A stretch of DNA of 5,090 nt from F1-60-MAGs149 sp032119475 (GTDB lineage: Bacteria; Actinomycetota; Thermoleophilia; Gaiellales; F1-60-MAGs149), in NCBI GenBank assembly GCA_032119475.1, contig JAUMCA010000146.1, forward strand, positions 1-5,090, read 5' to 3'. Each line of letters starts with the position of its first letter. Positions within the stretch are counted from its first letter, which is position 1. Of the stretch, positions 1 through 4,414 are shown piece by piece. A program made the position numbers and the translations under genes. The notes under the pieces were generated by a model. That model was not told where the DNA came from and searched no databases. It saw nothing but the letters and a program-made list of their open reading frames with translations.

Positions 1-735
1 GGCGCGGAAGTTCTGGACGATGACCTCCTGCAGGTGGCCGTGGCGGAGGTGCAGGTCGCGCAGCGCGAGCAGCGCCTCCACCTGCTCCGTCCGCGTCTCG
101 CCGATGCCGATCAGGATGCCGCTGGTCGTCGGGATGCGCAGCCGGCCCATGCGGTCGAGGGCGTCGAGCCGGGTCGTCGGCTCCTTGTCCGGCGAGCCGA
201 AGTGGGGCATGCCGCGCTCGGATAGCCGCGCGCTGGCGGTCTCGAGCATGATCCCCTGCGACGGCGCGAACCGCCGGAGGTCGAGCAGCTCCGCGTCGTC
301 GAGCACGCCGGGGTTGGCGTGGGGGAGGAGGCCCGTCTCCGCGAGGACGCGCTCCATGCAGTGCGCGAGGTACGCGGCCGTCGACGGGAAGCCGAGCGCC
401 TCGAGCTCCGCGCGCGCGGCCGGGTAGCGCAGCTCCGGCTTGTCGCCGAGCGTGAACAGCGCCTCGCGGCAGCCAGCCGCGGCGCCGGCGCGGGCGACGT
501 CGAGCACCTCGTCCGGCGTCATGTACGAGCGCTGCCCCTTGCGCGGCGGCTTCGCGAACGTGCAGTAGTGGCAGACGTCCCGGCAGAGGACGGTCAGCGG
601 GATGAAGACCTTCGGCGAGTACGTGACGACGCCCGCGCGGGCGTCGTCACGGCGGGCGCGGGCGGCCGCGCAGAGGGCATCCAGATCCGGTGCGGGATCG
701 GCCGCGAGGGCCCTGGCCTCGGCGTCGGACAGCAC
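1..735 (-). CDS. cofG: FO synthase subunit 1 (CofG), or N-terminal half of FbiC; 3' end off the window
   Basis: Radical SAM enzyme that, with CofH, makes 7,8-didemethyl-8-hydroxy-5-deazariboflavin (FO), the chromophore of F420. The visible 245 codons contain the cluster-binding motif CRDVCHYC (C51, C55, C58) after VTYSPKVFIPLT, then GCREALFTLGDKPE (88-101), LLPHANPG (136-143), a GIGET motif (210-214) and EVIVQNF just before the edge, all in the order typical of CofG. The start is GTG at 735-733: an in-frame stop lies 30 bases upstream and no ATG occurs before the core. There is no clear Shine-Dalgarno; a TACCGT box six bases upstream suggests a leaderless start. It lies 27 bases downstream of the fgd-like gene on the same strand. 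In mycobacteria CofG is the N-terminal half of the FbiC fusion; the window ends too early to tell fusion from separate genes. A perfect 30-bp palindrome covers codons 29-38. The family call is very safe. Confidence 0.95.
   Translation of the reverse strand, partial: MLSDAEARALAADPAPDLDALCAAARARRDDARAGVVTYSPKVFIPLTVLCRDVCHYCTFAKPPRKGQRSYMTPDEVLDVARAGAAAGCREALFTLGDKPELRYPAARAELEALGFPSTAAYLAHCMERVLAETGLLPHANPGVLDDAELLDLRRFAPSQGIMLETASARLSERGMPHFGSPDKEPTTRLDALDRMGRLRIPTTSGILIGIGETRTEQVEALLALRDLHLRHGHLQEVIVQNFRA
622..651. repeat. Perfect 30-bp palindrome inside cofG
   Basis: The arms are CGTGACGACGCCCGC and its exact reverse complement, 15 bp each with no spacer; symmetry breaks at 621/652. It covers exactly codons 29-38 of cofG (RDDARAGVVT), in the linker just before the radical SAM core. 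In the cofG mRNA it would fold as a very stable hairpin beginning 84 bases after the start codon. No U-run follows, so it is not a classical terminator. Its function is unknown. Confidence 0.9.
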
Positions 736-741
736 GGACTG

Positions 742-747
742 ACGGTA
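742..747 (-). promoter_or_regulatory. Candidate -10 box for leaderless cofG transcript
   Basis: On the minus strand TACCGT (TANNNT pattern) ends six bases before the GTG start of cofG. Transcription would begin at or next to the start codon, which fits the absence of a Shine-Dalgarno. No -35 box is recognisable. The alternative is co-transcription from fgd. Confidence 0.4.
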
Positions 748-755
748 GCAGGGGC

Positions 756-772
756 CTTCGGCTCAGCCGAAG
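756..772 (-). terminator. Hairpin with the fgd stop codon as its loop; weak terminator candidate
   Basis: On the minus strand CTTCGGC and GCCGAAG form a perfect 7-bp stem, and the three-base loop is the TGA stop codon of the fgd-like gene (765-763). No U-run follows, so it is not a canonical intrinsic terminator. U-less hairpins are sometimes proposed as terminators or 3'-end stabilisers in high-GC actinobacteria. The cofG -10 candidate lies nine bases further on. Confidence 0.35.
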
Positions 773-1764
773 CGCGCCCGCAGCCGCGGGACGACGTCCG
801 CGTCGAAGCGGTCGAGGAAGCCCTTCTGGTCCGCGCCCGGGCAGTGGAACACGAGGTTCGTGAAGCCCATCTCGACGTACGGCGCGATCCGCTCGACGAC
901 CTCGTCGGGGTCGTTCGAGCAGATGAAGCGGCTGGTGGCGTCGACCGACGGGTCCGCGGCCAGGCGCTCGAGCTCGGCCGGGTCGTCGACGTCCTTCTTC
1001 AGCTCCGCCGGCAGTGCGAGCGGCGCCCAGAAGTCGCAGTCGGACTTGGCCTGCTCGATGTCCGGGTGGTACGAGACCTTGATCTCCATCAGGAGGTCGA
1101 TGTCCGCCACGGTGCGGCCGGCCTTCTCGGCGCCCTCGGCGAGCGCGGGCAGGATCTTCTCCGTGTACAGCTCCCGCGGCTTGCCCGAGGTGGTGATGAA
1201 GCCGTCCGCGGTCGCACCGGCGTAGCGCGAGGCGAGCGGCGCGGCGGCCGCCACGTAGATCGGCGGGGAGACCTCGGGGAGGTCGTAGATCGTGGCGCTG
1301 CGCGTCTGGTAGTAGTCGCCCTCGAACGTCACGCGCTCCTCGCTCCACAGCTGCCGGATCAGCGCGAGCGACTCCTTCAGCCGCTTCAGGCGCTCCGGAC
1401 CCTCGGGCCAGTCGACGCCGGTCGGCGGCACCTCGTTGAGCGACTCGCCCGAGCCGACGCCGAGGAAGATGCGGCCCGGCGCGAGGCAGGCCAGCGTCGC
1501 GAAGCCCTGCGCCACCGTGGACGGGTGGTGACGGAAGGTCGGCGTGATGACGCTCGTGCCGATCTGGACCTTGCAGGTGCGCTCGACGAGCGCGCCCATC
1601 CAGGCGAACGAGAACGGCGAGTGGCCGCCGGTGTGGCGGAACGGCTGGAAGTGGTCGGAGATCGCGACGGTGTCCCAGCCGAGCGCGTCCGCGTGCACCG
1701 CGTAGTCGAGGAGCTCGCGCGGGGCGAACTGCTCGCTCGATGCCTTGAAGCCGATCCGGACCAC
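763..1764 (-). CDS. fgd: F420-dependent glucose-6-phosphate dehydrogenase-like LLM oxidoreductase
   Basis: Luciferase-like TIM-barrel enzyme predicted to oxidise glucose-6-phosphate to 6-phosphogluconolactone in the cytoplasm while reducing F420 to F420H2. It has 333 residues; M. tuberculosis FGD1 has about 336. Aligned by eye with FGD1 as I remember it, the N-terminus (GFKASSEQFAPREL) and the SDHFQPFRHTGGH block match well. The catalytic H40 and E109 correspond to H38 and E107. The sugar-phosphate-binding K198, K259 and R283 correspond to K195, K256 and R279. W44, which packs near the cofactor, is F42 here. The start is GTG at 1764-1762, preceded after four bases by GAAGGAGG; the longer open frame upstream would run into cofC and lacks similarity. 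It diverges from cofC and is followed by cofG, so cofactor reduction is linked to cofactor synthesis. An FGD-like enzyme using another sugar phosphate or alcohol cannot be excluded, but the conserved phosphate-binding triad favours FGD. Confidence 0.88.
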   Translation of the reverse strand: MVRIGFKASSEQFAPRELLDYAVHADALGWDTVAISDHFQPFRHTGGHSPFSFAWMGALVERTCKVQIGTSVITPTFRHHPSTVAQGFATLACLAPGRIFLGVGSGESLNEVPPTGVDWPEGPERLKRLKESLALIRQLWSEERVTFEGDYYQTRSATIYDLPEVSPPIYVAAAAPLASRYAGATADGFITTSGKPRELYTEKILPALAEGAEKAGRTVADIDLLMEIKVSYHPDIEQAKSDCDFWAPLALPAELKKDVDDPAELERLAADPSVDATSRFICSNDPDEVVERIAPYVEMGFTNLVFHCPGADQKGFLDRFDADVVPRLRARFG

Positions 1765-1767
1765 GCT

Positions 1768-1794
1768 GCCTCCTTCGCGCCGCGCCAAGGAGGC
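1768..1794. repeat. Inverted repeat overlapping the fgd ribosome binding site
   Basis: GCCTCCTT (1768-1775) and AAGGAGGC (1787-1794) are perfect 8-bp inverted arms around an 11-base spacer. On the minus strand the 3' arm is the fgd Shine-Dalgarno (GAAGGAGG, 1776-1769, four bases before GTG), so folding of the fgd leader would hide it. On the plus strand the AAGGAGG lies 20 bases before the cofC ATG, too far for ordinary use. It could be an RNA switch, a repressor operator, or a coincidence of purine-rich SDs on both strands. Confidence 0.6.
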
Positions 1795-1799
1795 GGACG

Positions 1800-1805
1800 T
1801 AGACT
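1800..1805 (+). promoter_or_regulatory. Candidate -10 box for leaderless cofCDE transcript
   Basis: TAGACT fits the TANNNT -10 pattern and ends eight bases before the cofC ATG at 1814, which would place the transcription start at or next to the A of the start codon. No Shine-Dalgarno lies at usable distance. No -35 box is recognised. Confidence 0.5.
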
Positions 1806-1813
1806 GGTGCCGG

Positions 1814-1819
1814 ATGATA
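1814..1819 (-). promoter_or_regulatory. Candidate -10 box for fgd, on top of the cofC start codon
   Basis: On the minus strand 1819-1814 reads TATCAT, one mismatch from TATAAT. It would start transcription near 1807-1805 and give fgd a leader of about 40 bases containing the inverted repeat and Shine-Dalgarno. It coincides with the first two codons of cofC, and its polymerase footprint would overlap that of the cofC promoter. No good -35 box is visible. Confidence 0.4.
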
Positions 1820-2353
1820 GCCCTGGTCCCGTTGAAGTCCCTGGGTGACGCCAAGTCGCGGCTCGGCACGGTGCTCGACGCCGAGGAGCGTCACGTGCTC
1901 GCGCTGCGCATGCTCACGCGCGTCGTCGACGCCTGCCAGGGGGCCGGGCTGGGCGTGGCGATCGTGTCGTCCGATCCGATGGCGTACGTCGCGGCGCGCG
2001 AGCTGGGCGCCGACGTGATCGACGACGGCGGTGAGGACCTCACCGGCAGCGTGCGCCGCGGCCTCGACGCGCACGCGGAGGCCGACGTCGTCGTGGTGAT
2101 CGCGGCGGACCTGCCGTACGTCACCGCGGAGGACGTCGAGGCGCTGCTCGCCGCTGCGCGGCCGCTCGCCGTCGCCCCGTCGCCGGACGGCCGCACGAAC
2201 GCGGTCGCCGCGCGGCCGCCCGCGTCCTTCACGCCGGCGTACGGTCCCGGCTCGGCCGCCCGGCACGGCGGCACGGTCGTCGAGCGGCCCGGTCTCGCCC
2301 GCGACCTCGACACGCCGGCCGATCTCGACGAGTTCCGCTCCGCATGCGCGTGA
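1814..2353 (+). CDS. cofC: Phospholactate/PEP guanylyltransferase (CofC/FbiD)
   Basis: Nucleotidyltransferase that activates 2-phospho-L-lactate, phosphoenolpyruvate or a related phospho-acid with GTP, producing the donor that CofD transfers to FO. At 179 residues it is somewhat shorter than FbiD of M. tuberculosis (about 214). Visible landmarks are the N-terminal VPLKSLGDAKSRL (5-17), IVSSDP (50-55), LGADVIDDGGEDL (64-76), the AADLP metal/substrate loop (97-101), APSPDGRTNA (121-130), AYGPGSAARH (142-151) and the C-terminal DLDTPADLD (164-172), the usual order in CofC. The ATG at 1814 gives the expected MIALVPLK start; a longer frame begins at 1745 but runs through the intergenic region and opposite fgd. 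It is probably the first gene of the plus-strand operon, likely leaderless, and overlaps cofD by 10 bases. The sequence alone does not reveal the natural phospho-acid. Confidence 0.93.
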   Translation: MIALVPLKSLGDAKSRLGTVLDAEERHVLALRMLTRVVDACQGAGLGVAIVSSDPMAYVAARELGADVIDDGGEDLTGSVRRGLDAHAEADVVVVIAADLPYVTAEDVEALLAAARPLAVAPSPDGRTNAVAARPPASFTPAYGPGSAARHGGTVVERPGLARDLDTPADLDEFRSACA

Positions 2354-3261
2354 CGCTGATCGCGGGCGGCGTCGGCGGCGCCCGCATGGCCCTCGCGCTG
2401 CACGAGGCGCTCCCGCCCGGCGACCTCACCGTCGTCGGCAACGTCGGCGACGACACGGAGCACTGGGGGCTCACGATCTCGCCCGACCTCGACACGGTCC
2501 TGTACACGCTGACCGGGCGCATCGATCCGACCAACGGCTGGGGCGTCGCCGGCGACACGCGCCACCTGATGGAGGCGATCGTCGAGCTCGGCGAGGAGGA
2601 CTGGTTCATCCTCGGCGACCGCGACCTCGCCCTCCACGTGGCGCGGACCCGGCGCCTGCGCGCCGGCGAGCCGCTGTCGGCGATCACCGCCGACGTCGCG
2701 CGCCGCTGGGGCTGCACGACGCGGGTGCTGCCCGCGACGGATGACCCGCTGCGCACCTGGATCGCGACGGACGACGGCGAGCTGCCCTTCCAGGACTGGC
2801 TGGTCCGCCGCCGCGCGGCCGACGCGGTCGCCGGCGTGCGCTTCGCCGGCGCGGACGATGCGCGTCCCGGTCCGGAGGTGCTGGCGGCCATCGCCGACGC
2901 CGATCGGGTCGTGCTGGCGCCGTCCAACCCGTTCGTCTCGCTCGACCCCATCCTCGCGGTGCCCGGCCTGCGCGACGCGGTCAGCGCACGGCGCGCCGAC
3001 GCGATCGCGGTGTCGCCGGTCATCGCCGGCGCGGCCGTGAAGGGCCCGCTGGTCGGCATGCTCGCGTCGCTCGGCCACCGCCCCGATGCGCTCGGCGTGG
3101 CCGCGTACCTGGCCCCGCTGATCGGCACGTTCGTGCTCGACGCCGAGGACGCCGCGCTGGCGGGCGAGGTCGAGCAGCTCGGCCTGCGGCCGCTCTGCGT
3201 GCCGACGCGGATGGCCGACCCCGGCGTCCGCGCGGGGCTCGCCGCGGCGGTGCTGGCGTGA
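2344..3261 (+). CDS. cofD: 2-phospho-L-lactate transferase (CofD/FbiA)
   Basis: Transfers the phospho-acid moiety from the CofC product to the hydroxyl of FO, giving F420-0 (from phospholactate) or dehydro-F420-0 (from PEP) and GMP. The 305 residues are a normal family length. Landmarks are the glycine-rich GGVGGAR (8-14), NVGDD (33-37), SPDLDTVLYTL (46-56), a GWG motif, LGDRDLA, and APSNPF with the following PIL; all are characteristic of CofD/FbiA. The ATG starts inside the last codons of cofC (overlap 2344-2353), so translational coupling is likely; only weak SD-like purines (GACGAG) precede it. The stop overlaps the cofE start as GTGA. It is complete, with no sign of damage. Confidence 0.95.
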   Translation: MRVTLIAGGVGGARMALALHEALPPGDLTVVGNVGDDTEHWGLTISPDLDTVLYTLTGRIDPTNGWGVAGDTRHLMEAIVELGEEDWFILGDRDLALHVARTRRLRAGEPLSAITADVARRWGCTTRVLPATDDPLRTWIATDDGELPFQDWLVRRRAADAVAGVRFAGADDARPGPEVLAAIADADRVVLAPSNPFVSLDPILAVPGLRDAVSARRADAIAVSPVIAGAAVKGPLVGMLASLGHRPDALGVAAYLAPLIGTFVLDAEDAALAGEVEQLGLRPLCVPTRMADPGVRAGLAAAVLA

Positions 3262-4004
3262 TCCGCATCGTCCCGCTCGCCGCCGCGGAGCGCGTGGAGC
3301 CCGGCGACGACATCGCGACCCTCGCCCTGGCCTGGATCGCCGCGGCCGGCGAGCAGGTCGTCGACGGCGACGTGCTGGTGATCGCCCAGAAGCCGGTGTC
3401 GAAGGCGGAGGGGCGCATCGTCGACCTGGCCGACGTCATGCCGTCGCCCGAGGCGCTGGCGATCGCGGCCGAGGACGACGGCGACGCGCGCGTCGTCGAG
3501 GTGATCCTGCGCGAGTCGACGGAGGTCGTCCGCCGCCGCGGCTCGTTCATCATCGGCCGGACCCGCGACGGGCACGTCTGCGGGTCGGCCGGGGTCGACC
3601 GCTCGAACCAGAACGCACCGGACCAGGTGACGCTTCTGCCCGAGGACCCCGACGCCTCGGCCCGCCGCCTGCGCGACGCCCTCCGACGGGCCACCGGCGC
3701 CGACGTCGCCGTCGTGATCAGCGACTCGCACGGGCGCCCCTTCCGCCGTGGGACGACGGGCGTGGCGATCGGCGCGGCCGGCTTCGCGCCCGTCGTCGAG
3801 CACGCCGGGCGCCGCGACGATGCGGGCCGGGAACTCCACGCGACCCGCGTGCACGTCGCTGACCAGCTGGCCAGCGCGGCGGAGCTCGCGATGGGGCCGT
3901 ACGGCGGCGTACCGGCCGTGCTGATCCGCGGCGTCGTCCTCGAGGTCGGCGACGAGGGCGCGGCGGACGGGCTGATCGACCGCGACCGCGATCTGTTCGG
4001 TTGA
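3258..4004 (+). CDS. cofE: F420-0:gamma-glutamyl ligase (CofE)
   Basis: GTP-dependent ligase that adds the first and further L-glutamates to F420-0, building the polyglutamate tail. The 248 residues match the single-domain archaeal CofE. They lack the C-terminal flavin reductase domain found in mycobacterial FbiB (about 448 residues), which reduces dehydro-F420-0. Visible blocks are GDDIATLAL (16-24), DGDVLVIAQKPVSKAEGR (36-53), GSAGVDRSN (109-117), LLPEDPDASA (126-135), ISDSHGRPFRRG (154-165) with GVAIGAAGF, and a C-terminal GVPAVLIRG; FRRG resembles the archaeal form more than the WRNG-type sequence I recall from mycobacteria. The GTG start shares the four bases GTGA with the cofD stop, implying termination-reinitiation. 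An ATG start would cost much of the conserved N-terminus. It is followed after 21 bases by the PPOX gene. Confidence 0.94.
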   Translation: MIRIVPLAAAERVEPGDDIATLALAWIAAAGEQVVDGDVLVIAQKPVSKAEGRIVDLADVMPSPEALAIAAEDDGDARVVEVILRESTEVVRRRGSFIIGRTRDGHVCGSAGVDRSNQNAPDQVTLLPEDPDASARRLRDALRRATGADVAVVISDSHGRPFRRGTTGVAIGAAGFAPVVEHAGRRDDAGRELHATRVHVADQLASAAELAMGPYGGVPAVLIRGVVLEVGDEGAADGLIDRDRDLFG

Positions 4005-4012
4005 GGACGGGG

Positions 4013-4018
4013 TACGCT
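4013..4018 (+). promoter_or_regulatory. Candidate -10 box for leaderless PPOX gene transcript
   Basis: TACGCT fits TANNNT and ends seven bases before the ATG at 4026, inside the 21-base gap after cofE. The only SD-like purines (GAGG at 4003-4006) lie about 19 bases from the ATG, too far for normal use. It may be an internal promoter that lets the oxidoreductase genes be expressed without cofCDE. No -35 box is recognised. Confidence 0.42.
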
Positions 4019-4025
4019 CCGACAC

Positions 4026-4412
4026 ATGCCGATCTCCGACGACGCCCGCGCGCTGCTCGAGCAGCCCCTCTTCGCCAGCCTCGCGACCATCGGGCCGGAC
4101 GGCCATCCGCAGGTGACCGTCGTCTGGGTCCACGTCGAGGACGACCAGGTCGTCTTCAACACGGCCGAGGGGCGCGCCAAGCACCGCAACATGGCGACGG
4201 ATCCGCGTGTCACCGTCCTCCTGCTCGATCCCGCCAACGGCTACCGCTACGCGGAGCTGCGCGGCGCGGTGCGCATGACGACCGAGGGCGGCGACGCGGG
4301 CATCGACGCCCTCGCGCAGAAGTACCTGGGCACCGACTACCCGTTCCGCCGCGACGGCGAGGTGCGGGTGCAGTGCCTGGTGGACGTGCACTCCGAACAC
4401 TGGATGGGATAG
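4026..4412 (+). CDS. PPOX-class F420-dependent oxidoreductase (FDOR-B, Rv1155-like)
   Basis: Small split beta-barrel protein of the pyridoxamine-phosphate-oxidase fold, in the group of probable F420-dependent enzymes related to Rv1155; likely a cytoplasmic dimer using F420H2 to reduce an unknown substrate. The 128 residues are typical. Landmarks are FASLATIGPDGHPQVTVVW (16-34), VVFNTAEGRAKHRN (42-55; K52 and N55 fit the basic patch that usually contacts the cofactor phosphate or tail), DPRVTVLLLDP (59-69), YRYAELRG (73-80) and a KYLG-x-DYPF segment near the C-terminus. It lies after cofE and two bases before the next gene, which supports F420 rather than FMN as cofactor. The substrate cannot be read from sequence. 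Heme-utilisation or plain FMN-binding relatives share the fold but not these motifs as well. Confidence 0.87.
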   Translation: MPISDDARALLEQPLFASLATIGPDGHPQVTVVWVHVEDDQVVFNTAEGRAKHRNMATDPRVTVLLLDPANGYRYAELRGAVRMTTEGGDAGIDALAQKYLGTDYPFRRDGEVRVQCLVDVHSEHWMG

Positions 4413-4414
4413 AC

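Noticed and set aside
1745..1813. Longer N-terminus for cofC (start at 1745)
   Set aside because: The extra 23 codons lie opposite the fgd start and the intergenic repeat; CofC proteins begin close to the VPLK motif, which the ATG at 1814 gives.
319..1848. Plus-strand open frame of 509 codons opposite cofG and fgd
   Set aside because: Antisense to two clearly conserved genes, Arg/Val/Glu-rich without recognisable motifs; GC shadow.
1765..1869. Longer N-terminus for fgd (start at 1869)
   Set aside because: It would overlap cofC on the opposite strand, shows no similarity to FGD, and the GTG at 1764 has a strong Shine-Dalgarno and the expected N-terminus.
647..2266. Minus-strand open frame of 539 codons overlapping fgd in another frame
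   Set aside because: The fgd frame carries all family motifs; this frame spans parts of cofG, fgd and antisense cofC and resembles no protein I know.
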